Source: Symsagittifera roscoffensis (Eukaryota > Xenacoelomorpha > Acoela > Convolutidae). Taken from it: a DNA stretch of 64,000 nt. Of this stretch, positions 13,069 to 26,789 are shown in pieces. Position 1 is the first letter of the stretch. Each line of letters starts with the position of its first letter. The stretch spans positions 49,262,552 through 49,326,551 of the forward strand of contig NC_087062.1 of the NCBI RefSeq assembly GCF_963678635.1. The letters are read 5' to 3'. The notes under the pieces are model-generated. The model saw only the letters and a program-made list of their open reading frames with translations, was not told the DNA's origin and made no database searches. A program made the position numbers and the translations under genes.

Positions 13069-14699
13069 TTGTCACTGTGGCCCCGCTGTATTCTTGACTT
13101 TTGAGGAGAAGGTTCCGCGGGGGGCGGAGCAGGGGAACGCTTAACGCACTCGCAAAAGGAGCACCCTTCGGGTGCTCTTTTTTGCTCGAAAGTTTTCTGA
13201 AACGGTATCTGATGAACTTTGTAAGGTGTCACAAAAGCAACAACACAAAACGTTCTGTATGTGATTAGAAAAGGTCAAAAAAAATTTTCTCATACTTTCA
13301 ATGACTGAATCTACACCGGATCAGTCTCTAGAGAACTGTAAACCAAAGTAACTTATGTTTTTCAGTGATTCATGAAGAGGACCGTTCCAACGAAAACAAG
13401 TTTTCGGAAACAGTCCTAATATTTTTCATGGAGCTCATTTTCAAGTACGTGGACTTTCAGTTGTGACTAATACCTGAATTAGACTTGGAATTTGTCCCAA
13501 AAAAGTTAAGTTTGTCTCAAATTGATTAGAAGCAATAGAAAAAAAAAACATTTTTTTTTATTTGATAAAAATACTTGAGTTAGAAACGTGAAAAATCCCT
13601 TTTTTTCAAAAATTCATAAAAAGTAGTTCAATTTGCATTAAATTACCAAACTACAATATATGAACCAGTTCAGATTGGTTTTCATCAACAAAGCCGTAAA
13701 ATTTCCATATTTAGAGAAAAGGCAAAAAAACACCTTTTTGGTTAACTGAAAAAGGTAGATAAATCGGATAAAGTCGTCTTCAAACCTATAGGACCGAAAA
13801 ATGATCTAATTGAGGTATATATGTAGTGTCCCTTGTAAGGTCACATGCAAAAAGGTGAAACAATTGGGGTGGCCACTTCAGAAAACAAGACTTTTTTTCG
13901 GACTTTGGCCATTTTTTTTTGTAGTAAAGTAGTAGTAAGTTACCAGAGAAAAAAAGTTGTAAAAACCAAAATTTTTATCCAATTTTGACATTTAAATACT
14001 CTATACCTACTAAAATGACTATGGCAAGCTCAAATATGCCATCAAAACTCATTTTTTCTCACTTTTTAAAATTTTTGTTTTTTGGATATAAAATGTTGAG
14101 TCAGAAACGTGAAAAATCAGTTTTTTTTCAAAAAGTCAAAAAAAGTTGTTCCAATCAATTTGTTTCACTAAAACACACTTTTTCAGCTTGTTCAGAATGG
14201 TTTTCACGATTAAAACTGAAACTTTACACATTTTGAGAAAAGTGGAAAAAACACCTTTTTAGTTACAAAAAAACCATCATTTTTGTTGCAGTTTTTGAAA
14301 AAACTCAAAATTTTGAGAGGAAAATTTTTTCTCAAATTTTTTTATTTAGGCTCCCCAAACAGTCTATTTTCATCCATTCCTTGTCAATATACCCCATTTT
14401 CTCAACCAAAACAGAGTTAATAAGAGATTTTTATCAAAAATCGTGTTTTTTACCATTTTTGCCCCCCATTTCCCCCATAAGTCAACACATAACAAAATTT
14501 TGGCAAAACGGGGCAAAAGTGTATCCTTAGAATTTCCATACGGGGCTGCATGCAAAAAATTAGGGAATTCTGACCTCCAGTTTTCGAGAACACGACTTAT
14601 TCTGCATGAAAAGGGTAAAAGGTAAATGTTCCTTCGAACCGACGGGGCCCCTTCCCCTGTCTCTGCTGAACGCCAAAGCCGGACGCGGCGGCCACCTAG
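13069..14699. mobile_element. Family A non-autonomous Helitron-like unit
   Basis: The junction variant is TTGTCAC. H1 is at 13159-13177. The central body differs from neighbouring A units at many scattered sites, so it seems an older or separate lineage, although its two ends match the family closely. No gene. Confidence 0.85.
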
Positions 14700-16340
14700 C
14701 ACTGGTGGTTGACCTGCGGTGCCAAATTGTTGTGGGCTTGGTTTGCCAGCTTTGGCCTGGGGGCCATTGACTTTAAGGCATGTGGCACTCGCATAAAAAG
14801 AGCACCCGATGGGTGCTCTTTTTTTGCTCGAGAGTCATTTGAAACGGTATCTGATGAACTTTGTAAGGTGTCACAAAAGCAACGTCACAAAACGTTCTGT
14901 ATGTGATTAGAAAAGGTCAAAAAAGATTTCTCACACTTTCAATGACTGAATCTATACCTGATCAGTCTCTAGAGAACATTAAACCAGAGTAATTTATATT
15001 TTTCAGTGACTCATGAAGAGGACTGTTCCAACGAAAACAAGTTTTCGGAAACAGTCCTAATATTCTTTTTCGAGCCCATTGTCAAGTACGTGGACTTTTA
15101 ATTGTGACTTATAGCTGAATTGGACTTCGAATTTGTCCCAAAAGGTTAAGTTTGTCTCAAATTGATTAGAAGCAATAGAAAAAAAAAGATTTTTTTTATT
15201 TGATAAAAATAGTTGAGTCAGAAACGTGAAAAAACCTCTCTTTTCAAAAGTCATAAAAAGTAGCTCCAGTTAACTTAAATCACTAGGCTACAATATATGA
15301 ACCTGCTCAGAATGGTTTTCATGACCAAAGCCGTAAAATTTCCGTATTTAGAGAAAAGGCAAAAAAAACAACTTTTCGATTAACTCAAAAAGGTAGATAA
15401 ATCGGGTAAAGTCGTCTTCAAACCTATAGGATCGAAAATTGATCAAAATGGGGTATATATGTAGTGTCCTTGTTAGGTCGCATGCAGAAAACTAGAACAT
15501 TTTTGTTGGCCACTTCCGAAATTAAGACTTTTTTCTTCGAAATTTGGCCAATTTTATTTGTAGTAAAATAGTAGTAAAATAGCCGAGAAAAAAAAATAGT
15601 AAAAACCACAATTTTTAACCAATTTTGACGTTTAAATACCCAATACCTACTAAAATGTCTATGACAAGCTCAAATAAGCCATCAAAAATCATTTTTTCTC
15701 ACTTTTTAAAATTTTTGTTTTTTTGATATACAATGTTGAGACAGAAACGTGAAAAATCAATTTTTTTCAAAAAGTCAAAATAAAGTGTTCCAATCAATTT
15801 GTTTCACTAAAACACACTTTATGAACCTGTTCAGAATGGGTTTTTGGGTTGAAGCCAAAAATTCACCTATTTTGAGAAAAGTGGAAAAAACACTTTTTTA
15901 GTTACAAAAAAACCATCATTTTTGTTGCAATTTTTGAAAAAACTCAAATTTTTGACAGAAAAAATTTTTCTCAAACCTTTAAATTTAGGCTCCCCAAACA
16001 GTCTACTTTCATCCATTCCCTGTCAATATACCCCATTTTTGGAACCAAAACAGAGTTATTAGGTGATTTTTATCAAAAAACGTGTTTTTTACCATTTTTG
16101 CCCCCCATTTCCCTCTATAAGTCAACACATAACAAAATTTTGGCAAAACGGGGCAAAAGCGTATCCTTAGAATTTCAATACGGGGCTGCATGCAAAAAAT
16201 TAGGGAATTCTGACCTCCAGTTTTCGAGATCGTCTGTTTTTTCCAGGTTCCATTACGGTAGAGGTTTTACCAATGACCGGCCGGGGCCCCAACCCCTGGC
16301 CTCCAAAATCATTGACGCCGAAGCGCGGACGACCACCTAG
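14700..16340. mobile_element. A-like variant unit (ACCTGCGGTG start)
   Basis: Starts CACTGGTGGTTGACCTGCGG, which resembles the starts of the units at 16341, 35605, 51921 and 63116 rather than true family A. H1 at 14798-14820 has a 10-bp stem (AAGAGCACCC/GGGTGCTCTT) and loop GAT. The body is family A-like. H3 has a different stem (GGCCGGGG pairing with CCCC-TGGCC). Ends in GACCACCTAG. No gene. Confidence 0.85.
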
Positions 16341-17989
16341 CACCCTCTTTGACCTGCGGCGCGTTAGTGTTTGCGGGTGTAAGTTTTGAAGTAAGGTCTG
16401 GAGGCCACTGGCTTCAAGGCATGTGGCACTCGCAGAAGAAGAGCACCCGAAGGGTGCTCTTTTCTGCTCGAAAACTCTAATTCAATTAATTTTTTCTTAA
16501 CCCTCACATTTTGTCTAACATTTTTTGACCTTTCCTTATTCATTTCTCATTGAGACTATTAGCCATGATCGCTAACTTGCATTGCTGGCTGATTATAATG
16601 ACAAGTCACTCTGCGCGTTGATCAGTTAACAATGCAAAACATTGTGATTCTTGAAGAGGACTGTTTCAACAAAAACAAGTTTTCGGAAACAGTCCTGTTA
16701 ACTTATTTTTGATCTCGTTTTTAACTTTATCGACTTTTAGTTGTTTTCAGAAGGCTATTTGGACCTGAATTAGGTCTTAAAAGGTTAATTTTGTCTCAAA
16801 ATGTTTAGAAGCAATAGAAAAAAAAAACATTTTTTTTATTTGATAAAAATAGTTGAAATAGAAACGTGAAAAATCTCTTTTTTTTCAAAAGTCATCAAAA
16901 GTAGTTCCAATTGAATTGAATCACTAGGCTACAATGTATGAACCTGTTCAGAATGGTTTTCAAGACCAAAGCCGTAAAATTTCCATATTTAGAGAAAAGT
17001 CAAAAAAACACGTTTTTGGTTAACTCAAAAAGGTAGATAAATCGGGTAAAGTCGACTTTATACCTATAGGATCAAAAAATGAATTATTTAGGGCATACAT
17101 GTAGTGTCCTTGTAAGGTCGCTTGCAAAAAATTACAACAATTGTGGTAGCCACTTCCGAAAACAAGTCTTTTTTTTCGAAATTTGGCCAGTTTTATTTGT
17201 AGTAAAGTAGTAAAAAGCTACCCGAGAAAAAAAAGTTGTAAAAACCAAAATTTTCATCCAATTTTGACAATTAAATACTCTAAACCTACTAAAATGACTA
17301 TGGCAAGCTCGAATATGCCATCAAAACTCATTTTTTCTCATTTTTTAAAATTTTTGATTTTTTGATATAAAATGTTGAGTCAGAAACGTGAAAAATCAGT
17401 TTTTATCAAAAAGTAAAAAAAAGTTGTTCCAATCAAATTGTTTCAATAGGCCACGCTCTGTGAACTTGATTAGAAGTGTTAGCATGATCAAAGTCACAAA
17501 ATTTCCATATTTAGAGAAAAGGCGAAAAAAACACCTTTTTGGTTAATTTTTCCAAAAAATGACCAAAAAATTAGGAGACGGTCCTGAGAAAAAAAAAATT
17601 TAAAAATAAAGTAATTCTAAATTCTACATAGTTAGACTCCCTAAGCAGTCTTCTTTCATCCAATACTAAACAATCTATCCCATTTGTTGGACCCAAATTG
17701 AGTTATTGAGTCATTTTAACCAAAAATCGTGTTTCGTTTTTCCGTTTTTGCCCCCCATTTCCCGCCATAAGTCAACATATAGAGTTTTTCTGGCCAAACG
17801 GCGTCAAATCGTATCCTTAGAATTGCATTTTGTAGCCGCATGCCAATTTTGAAGAAATTCTGACGAAACGTTTTGGAGATCAGCCCCGATTCCGCCGACA
17901 GGGGTATAAGGTTATAAGAAACGAGAACCGGCAGGGACCCTACCCTTGCCTCGCCGTATCTCTGACGCCGAAGCGCGACGACCACCTAG
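16341..17989. mobile_element. A-like variant unit (ACCTGCGG start)
   Basis: Starts CACCCTCTTTGACCTGCGG. H1 at 16439-16461 is the inverted-loop form (GCACCC-GAA-GGGTGC). H2 is of the GGACTGTTTC type. H3 has a GGCAGGG/CCCTTGCC stem with one bulge. It closely matches the partial unit at 63116-64000. No gene. Confidence 0.85.
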
Positions 17990-20457
17990 CCGGTCAGGTC
18001 TGCGTCCCACCCGCCCTCCGTGACTAATCTTGCTTCCGAGAAAAGTTTTTTGCTTCACCTTTACCCCATCTCAGGTTAGTTACTCTTGAAAAAAGTCCTA
18101 CTTGAAACGTTCGCATTCACTTTGCCCCCTACGGGCGCAATGGTGAAGCCCATTTTTTCTTCTCACTGAACTTCTTCTCCGAACAGTTCACATAAAACAT
18201 TACTATGGTTTTATCTAAAATTTGCCGTGTCCAGCTGCGACTCCGACTTTTTTCACGTCACTGGTGTTCCAACAACAGGACCACATGAGATTCCCATTCA
18301 GATACTGTCTCAATTTTGAAAATACTGATTTGATTTTTTTTTGCCGTTTTTCGTAAAATAAACTAATTACTTCATTCGAATTTTAAAAAAATACCGAAAA
18401 ACACTTAAAGATAGCAAGACATTATTGTGACTGTCGTCTATATCTGTTCTCTTTGTTGGAGGTCAATGATGCTCCCTAAGTGGGACCACAAGGGTCCCAG
18501 GGAGCATCAATAAAGGCTTTGGATAGTATGCCATTTTTGATTAAGACAAAATCTTTGGCCAATTGTGTTTTTTTTTCACAGTCCCTTATCCACTGCAAAT
18601 GTAAAGACTAATTTTTGTTTGAAGTTTTAAAAAATAATAATAACCTTTTCATTTGTGATGACTCGTATCACTCATAAATCAATGGAAGACTCTGACTAAC
18701 CTTCTCAAGCATGAAAATACATAAAAAAAAATTCTGGTTATTTCAGACTGCTTTTTTTGTTAAATTTCAGATAGATTTTGAAAACTCTTTCTTCAAATTG
18801 TATGTCTGCCGAAAAAATACAAAAATTACAAACTGAAACGATTTTGGTTAAATTAAGGCTCTTCACCCACCAAACTCGAAATTGCGAAGCTGAAACGAAC
18901 AATCGACAGCCCATTTTATAAGTTTTTTTTTTTTTAAAACATGTGTCATATATTTTCAAAAGCAATTTATTAAAGTTTCATTTTTTACCAGAAAAGTAAG
19001 TCCGAAAAAAAACCAGATTTTCAAATACTGTCAAAAAATAAGGTGGCAAGTAGTTTTACCAATAGAATCATAGTATATGATTAAGTTCAAAATAGTTTTC
19101 ATTACCATTGACTAGACGCTTACTCAATTTGAGAAATGTCGTAAATAACTTTTTTGGAAACATAAAAAACGGATAATGGAAAAGTTTTCTTCAAACTTAT
19201 AGAAAAGAATTTTATGAGAAAAACCATTATTAATATCACGTGTAAATTACGAGAGTAGATTCAGGCCACATGCAAAATTTCAGCAGAAACACTCAAGCAA
19301 TTTTGAGAACGAAACAATTGTTCCAGAAATTGACAAAGTAGTGTATACACCAATTTTACCATAAATCGTCAAAATAAAAAAATCGCAAAAACTACAAATT
19401 TTATCCAATTTTGACTTTTAAATACTCTATACCGACTAAATTGACTATGGTAAGCTCGAATCAACCATCAAAAACCATTTTTAATCGTTTTGAATTTTTT
19501 AAGTTTTTTTCCATCAAAAAGTTGAGTCAGAAATGGGAAAAAGGTTTTTTTTTCAGAAAAACAAAAAAAGTTGTTCAAAATCAACTAATAATCTAAGCCA
19601 CATTTTTTGAACCTGCTCAGAATGGTTCTGGTGACCGAAGCCGTAAAAAGTACCCAATTCGAGGAAATTCGAAAATACTCTTTTTTCAGCACTTTGAAAA
19701 AGTGGAAAAATGGAAAAAATGGTCTTCAAACAAATAGGATGAAAAAGTGATCAGTAAAAGCATCGATGCCGTGTCAAATGAGGATTGCATGCCAATTTTT
19801 GAAACAATCCAACGGGTTTTTTTTAATAACGAAACCATTTTTTGACAATTTTAGTAGTAGTATTTACACTAATTAGTACCATATATGGTCAAAATTCAAA
19901 AACACAAAAAACTACAATTTTCATCCAATTTTGACCTTCAAATACTCTATACCCACTAAATTGACTATCGGGAGCTCGAATCAACCATCAAAAACTACTT
20001 TTAATCACTTTCAAAATTTTTTATTTTTTAAATCAAAATGTTGAGTCAGAAATAGGAAAAAACAATTTTTTTCAAAAAGTCAAAAAAAGTGGTCCCAATT
20101 GAATAAACTCAGTAAGCCACACTCTATGAACCTGTTCAGAATGGTTTTCATGACCAAAGCCGTAAAAAGTACCCAATTTGAGAAACTTCGAAAAATCACC
20201 TTTTAGTTAACTCAAAAAAGTGGAAAAATCGGGTAAAATGGGCTTCAAACCGATAGGATCGAAAAGTGACCTTTATAAGATATGATTGCCGTGTCAAATT
20301 AGGGCCGCATGCAAAAAATTAGAAAAATTCAACGAAACGTTTTTGAGAACTCGACAAATTTGGTCGTTTTGTTAAAGGTTAAATTTTAGAAATTTTTTGT
20401 CCGGAAGGGGCCCCTTCCCCTTCCTAAATGCTTTTTATGCTACACGCGACCATCTAG
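17990..20457. mobile_element. Family C non-autonomous Helitron-like unit
   Basis: After CTAG and CCGG comes the family C start TCAGGTCTGCGTCCCACC. H1 at 18122-18140 is a bulged TTGCCCC/GGGCGCAA stem. H2 at 18468-18508 pairs GATGCTCCCT with AGGGAGCATC and has an inner TGGGACC/GGTCCCA stem. Three internal modules follow, near 19080, 19609 and 20129. H3 at 20403-20424 is a perfect GGAAGGGG/CCCCTTCC hairpin. Ends in CCATCTAG. No gene. Confidence 0.85.
20403..20424. other. Representative hairpin H3 (family C)
   Basis: GGAAGGGG-CCCCTT-CCCCTTCC, a perfect 8-bp stem 33 nt before CTAG. Every unit has a hairpin here with a shared GGGG/CCCC core and a family-specific outer stem. Confidence 0.8.
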
Positions 20458-22933
20458 ATCTTTCAGGTCTGCGTCCCACCCGCCCTCCGTGACTAATCTT
20501 GCTTCAGAGAATGATCATTTGTTTCACCTTTACCCCATCTCAGGTCAGTTACTCTTGAAAAAAGTCCTACTTGAAACGTTCGGATTCACTTTGCCCCCTA
20601 CGGGCGCAATGGTGAAGCCCATTTTTTCTTCTCACTGAACTTCTTCTCCGAACAGTTCACATAAAACATTACTATGGTTTTATCTGAAATTTGCCGTGTC
20701 CAGCTGCGACTCCTACTTTTTTCACGTCACTGGTGTTCCAACAACAGGACCACATGAGATTCCCATTCAGATACTGTCTCAATTTTGAAAATTCTGATTT
20801 TATTTTTTTTGCCGTTTTTCGGAAAATAAACTAATTACTTCATTCGAATTAAAAAAAAAACGAAAAACTCTTAAAGATAGCAAGACATTATTGTGACTGT
20901 CGTCTATATCTGTTCTCTTTGTTGGAGGTCAATGATGCTCCCTAAGTGGGACCACAAGGGTCCCAGGGAGCATCAGTAAATGTTTTGGATAGTATGCCAT
21001 TTTTGATTAAGACAAAATCTTTGGCCAATTGTGTTTTTTTTCACAGTCCCTTATCCACTGCAAATGAAAAGACTAATTTTTGTTTGAAGTTTTAAAAAAT
21101 AATAATAACCTTTTCATTTGTGATGACTCGTATCACTCATAAATCAATGGAAGACTCTGACTAACCTTCTCAAGCATGGAAATACATCAAAAAGAAAAAA
21201 CGATTCTGGTTATTTCAGACTGCTTTTTTTGTTAAATTTCAGATAGATTTTGAAAACTCTTTCTTTAAATTGTATGTCTGCCGAAAAAGAACAAAAATTA
21301 CAAACTGAAACCATTTTGGTTAAATTAAGGCTCTTCACCCACCAAACTCAAAATTGCGAAGCTGAAACGAACAATCGACAGCCCATTTTATAAGTTTCGT
21401 TTTATTTTTTCAAAACATGTGTCATATATTTTCAAAAGCAATTTATTAAAGTTTCATTTTTTACCAGAAAAGTAAGTCCGAAAAAAAAACAGATTTTTAA
21501 ATACTGTCAAAAAAAATGTGGCAACTAGTTTTACCAATGGAATCATAGTATATGATTAAGTTCAAAATAGTTTTCATTACCATTGACTAGACGCTTACTC
21601 AATTTGAGAAATGTCGTTAATAACTTTTTTGGAAACATAAAAAACGGATAATGGAAAAGTTTTCCTCTAACTTATAGAAAAGAATTTTATGAGAAAAACC
21701 ATTACTAATATCACGTGTAAATTACGAGAGTAGATTCAGACCACATGCAAAATTTCAGCAGAAGCACTCAAGCAATTTTGAGAACGAAACAATTGTTCCA
21801 GAAATTGACAAAGTAGTATATACACCAATTTTACCATAAATCGTCAAACTAAAAAAATCGCAAAAACTACAAATTTTATCCAATTTTGACTTTTAAATAC
21901 TCTATACCGACTAAATTGACTATGGTAAGCTCGAATCAACCATCAAAAACCATTTTTAATCGTTCTGAATTTTTTAAGTTTTTTTCCATCAAAAAGTTGA
22001 GTCAGAAATGGGAAAAAGGTTTTTTTTTCAGAAAAACGGAAAAAGTTGTTCAAAATCAACTAGAAATATAAGCCATTATTTTTGAACCTGCTCAGAATGG
22101 TTCTGGTGACCGAAGCCGTAAAAAGTACCCAATTCGAGGAAATTCGAAAAAGATCTTTTTTCAGCACTTTGAAAAAGTGGAAAAATGTAAAAAATAGTCT
22201 TCAAACAAATAGGATGAAAAAGTGATCAGTAAAAGCATCGATGCCGTGTCAAATGAGGATTGCATGCCAATTTTTGAAACAATCCAACGGGTTTTTTTTA
22301 AGAACGAAACCATTTTTTGACAATTTTAGTAGTAGTATTTACACTAATTAGTACCATATATGGTCAAAATTCAAAAATACAAAAAACTACAATTTTCATC
22401 CAATTTTGACCTTCAAATACTCTATACCCACTAAATTGACTATCGGGAGCTCGAATCAACCATCAAAAACCACTTTTAATCACTTTCAAATTTTTTTTAT
22501 TTTTTAAATCAAAATGTTGAGTCAGAAATAGGAAAAAACAATTTTTTTCAAAAAGTCAAGAAAAGTTGTCCCAATTGAATAAACTCACTAAGCCACACTC
22601 TATGAACCTGTTCAGATTGGTTTTCATGACCAAAGCCGTAAAAAGTACCCAATTTGAGAAACTTCGAAAAATCACCTTTTAGTTAACTCAAAAAAGTGGA
22701 AAAATCGGGTAAAATGGGCTTCAAACCGATAGGATCGAAAAGTGACCTTTATAAGATATGATTGCCGTGTCAAACTAGGGCCGCATGCAAAAAATTAGAA
22801 AAATTCAACGAAACGTTTTTGAGAACTCGACAAATTTGGTCGTTTTGTTAAAGGTTAAATTTTAGAAATTTTTTGTCCGGAAGGGGCCCCTTCCCCTTCC
22901 TAAATGCTTTTTATGCTACACGCGACCATCTAG
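20458..22933. mobile_element. Family C non-autonomous Helitron-like unit
   Basis: The junction bases are ATCTT before TCAGGTCTGCG. The layout is that of the preceding unit. By scattered shared differences its closest relative is the unit at 57394-59868, about 37 kb away, rather than the C unit next to it. No gene. Confidence 0.85.
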
Positions 22934-24565
22934 TTGTCACTGTGGCCCCGCTAAGTAAGTGACTTTTTTTTGACGAGTGGGTTCCGCGGGGGGCGGAGCA
23001 GGGGAACGCTTAACGCACTCGCAAAAGGAGCACCCTTCGGGTGCTCTTTTTTGCTCGAAAGTTTTCTGAAACGGTATCTGATGAACTTTGTTAGGTGTCA
23101 CAAAAGCAACAACAAAAAACTTTCTGTATGTGATTAGAAAAGATCAAAAAAGATTTCTCATACTTTCAATGACTGAATCTACACCTGATAAGTCTCTAGA
23201 GAACTCTAAACCAAAGTAACTTATGTTTTTCAGTGATTCATGAAGAGGACCGTTCCAACGAAAACAAGTTTTCGGAAACAGTCCTCATATTTTTTTTCGA
23301 TCACATTGTAAAGTACGTGGACTTTCAATTGTGACTAATAGCTGAATTGGACTTGGAATTTGTCCCAAAGAGGTTAAGTTTGTCTCAAATTGATTAGAAG
23401 CAAAAGAAAAAATAAAAAAAATTTTTATTTGGAAAAAAAAGTTGAGTCAGAAACGTGAAAAAACCCTTTATTCAAAAGTCACTAAAAGTAGCTCCAATTG
23501 GCTCAAATCACTAGACTACAATATATGAACCTGTTCAGAATGGTTTTCAAGACCAAAGCCGTAAAACTTCCATATTTAGAGAAAAGGCAAAAAAAACACG
23601 TTTTTGGTTAACTCAAAGAGGTAGATAAATCGGGTAAAGTCGTCTTCAGACCTATAGGATCGAGAAGTGATCTAAATAGGGTATATATGTAGTGTCCCTG
23701 TTAGGTCGCATGCAAAAAACTAGAACAGTTTTGTGGGCCACTTCCGAAATTAAGACTTTTTTTTCGAAATTTGGCCATTTTAATTTGTAGTAAAATAGTA
23801 GTAAAATAGCCGAGAAAAAAAATTGTAAAAACCATAATTTTTATTCAATTTTGACGTTTAAATACTCTATACGTACTAAAATGTCTATGGCAAGCTCAAA
23901 TAAGCCATCAAAATTCATTTTTTCTCACTTTTTAAAATTTTTGTTTTTTTGATTTACAATGTTGAGTCAGAAACGTAAAAAATCAATTTTTTTCAAAAAG
24001 TCAAAATAAAGTGATCCGATCAATTTGTTTCACTAAAACACACTTTATGAACCTGTTCAGAATGTGTTTTTGGGTTAGAGCCGAAAATTCACCCATTTTG
24101 AGAAAAGTGGAAAAAACACCTTTTTAGTTACAAAAAAACCATCATTTTTGTTGCAGTTTTTGGAAAAAATCATATTTTTGAGGAAAAAAAAATTTCTCAA
24201 ACCTTTATATTTAGGCTCCCCAAACAGTCTACTTTCATCCATTTATTGTCAATATACCCCATTTTTTGAACCAAAACAGAGTTAATAGGTGATTTTTATC
24301 AAAAAACGTGTTTTTTACCATTTTTGCCCCCCATTTCCCTCTATAAGTCAACACATAACAAAATTTTGGCAAAACGGGGCAAAAGTGTATCCTTAGAATT
24401 TCAATACGAGGCTGCATGCAAAAAATTAGGGAATTCTGACCTACAGTTTTCGAGAACAGGACTTATTCTCCATGAAAAGGGTAAAAGGTAATTGTTCCTT
24501 CGAACCGACGGGGCCCCTTCCCCTGTCTCTGCTGAACGCCATAGCCGGACGCGGCGGCCACCTAG
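22934..24565. mobile_element. Family A non-autonomous Helitron-like unit
   Basis: Nearly identical to the unit at 4335-5966. H1 is at 23028-23046. H2 and H3 are of the family A type. It is followed by a B unit, as is its twin. No gene. Confidence 0.85.
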
Positions 24566-26789
24566 CACCCTCAAGGTCACGTGTTGGATCTTTGTTTTTG
24601 GTATTTTCTGAAAACAACCAAAAGAGAGCGTGGTCCTGCATCGACATCAAGTGCTCAAGCAAATACGCGGACTTCTACGCATTCCCATTCGCAATGCGCC
24701 CATCGGGCGCAAATGCCAATGCTCAATTAATTTTGCCAGGTGAAAACTTTTTAAAGAAAAATTCTGATAAATTTTAACTTAAACTACCACCAAAAAACGC
24801 AAAGATTTCAAAGTGTGAAACAATCAAGTTTTTGCTAATACCGGGCATGCAGTGAGACTGATTTCGGCAAAACTAAATTGAAAAATGAAGGAAATGGAAA
24901 GAAAAAAATTGTTCAAAATAAGAACGCAACATCAAAATCTTATTTGATCTCCGCTAAGAACATAATTCCGAACAGGCTGATTTCAGATTTTCAGCGTAGA
25001 ATTTACGGTTACGGCTGCTCCCTCTACAGGTCCCAGAGGGACCGAGTGAGCATCCTACCTCGATCCAGGATATCGGACAGTTGTTTTTAATTTTTCACAA
25101 TTTTTTTTTTCACTAATGCTTGTTTCCAATTCCTCGTGAGAAGCTGTATAATTTTTTTTAAAAATGGATTTTATTAATCAATGTTTCCAAGAACAACTGA
25201 TGTTAGGCGGTTACAAATGCGGTTGGTGAAAACTAGTAAGGGATAATGATGAGAAAAATTGTAAGTTTTCAAATGAATTTAAAAACAGTTTTTTTCTTTT
25301 TTTTTTTGTAAATCGGGAGAAATGAATCAGTTTTTTTTTAAGTTTTCCTTGCACCACCCACTGTTCTTAAGTAATGAAGATTCCTGTTCTTGCCGTTTAT
25401 AACACTTTGGCAGAAAAAACATCAATATGATGTAAAATGTTTTAAAAAAGAGAAAAATTTAAAAATTATGTTTTTTTTTAAAAATCAAAAATTTTGTTTT
25501 TTTTCAAAATTGAAAAAAAGTGAAAATTAATTGCATATTACGATTCGGCGTAGCCAACTTAGTGGGTCTAGCATTTTAAATTACCAAAAAATGTTGAAAA
25601 TTGTAGATTTTATGAAGTTTTCATTTTGGCTATTTTTCCTTGTCGCCTCCACTTAAGGCACCTTTGAGCCAACTTGAGAAACTGGAACCTAAACAAGCTG
25701 CACAGATGGTCAAAATGAGCCATTTTCAGCGTGATAACACGCCTGGAAGAAAAAAAACTCCAGAAAAGAAAGAAAATTATGAACTTTAACCTTTTTTCTT
25801 CTTCAAATGGCGATACTTAGAATAATTTTTCAGCTGAAAAGAAAAGTTCAAAAAAAAATCAAAAATTTCAAATTTTGACAAAAATTTTAAAAAATCTCAT
25901 CAGTCTATTTATTGGAGTGTTCGAGGTTTTGGGAAACCTTATCTGGCGGCTACCAACAAGTGGATCACTTATTTTAAAGTTTTGAGAAAGGTCAAAAAAA
26001 CATGTTTTTTCGATTTTTTTGACAGAATTCCGGAAGCAATATCTTGGCTAAAAACAAGAATGAGGGCCTAAAATTAGTACAAACAGTACTCCCACATAAA
26101 GTACATTAGGTTGGAAACAAAAAACTTACTCTGACTCAAAAATCGTTTTTTAACTTTATTTCTGAACAAGAAATTGAAAAGAAATCAAAAACTTAAAAAT
26201 TTTTTGAAAAAAATGATTGTTTTGAAAAAGTGCCAATTTTTAGCTGAAACTTTTCATTTTAGCTAATAAAGCCAGAGCAATGCCCTTTAAGCTCAAATAA
26301 TTTAATTATGCAAATTATTTTCAAGTTTTTTCGTTAAAGCCTTTTATTTTGAAAAAGTATTTAAAAATGGGTAAAAAAAAGTCAAAAAAATCAATTTTCT
26401 CCGATTCAAAAACCTCCACTACCATGATGATTAGTGCATTAGATAGGACTGCTGAGATCAATTTAGACGTTCTTTCATAAGTATATCAAAATTTTTATTT
26501 ATTTTTGAGAATTAGGCAAAATAAAAACTTTTCCCAAATTGGGCAAAAAGCCCAAATTAGCCCAAACACCTGTTAAAAATTGTTGGGTCAAAAAATCACA
26601 AAAGGAAACCCCTATTCGTTTGACATTTTAGGGCCGCATGCAAAAAATTAGACCAATCTAACCTGACAATTTCGAGAATCGACTTTTTTGTCAAAATTCT
26701 CTAAAGACCAATTTAGGGAGATTACTTGTACCGGTGGGGGCCCTACCCCACCTAAAAAATTTTTGAAATGCTGGAACGCGGCCACCTAG
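24566..26789. mobile_element. Family B non-autonomous Helitron-like unit
   Basis: Family B start CACCCTCAAGGTCACGTG. The H1 loop region reads GCGCCC-ATC-GGGCGC, which keeps the stem while changing the loop. H2 (near 25014-25055) and the GGTGGGG type of H3 are present. Ends in GGCCACCTAG. No gene. Confidence 0.85.

Noticed and set aside
19411-19596. ORF of 61 codons conserved at 21886, 34558 and 58822
   Set aside because: It is conserved only because the C units are copies. It lies in the internal module, shows no protein motif, and other modules break it.
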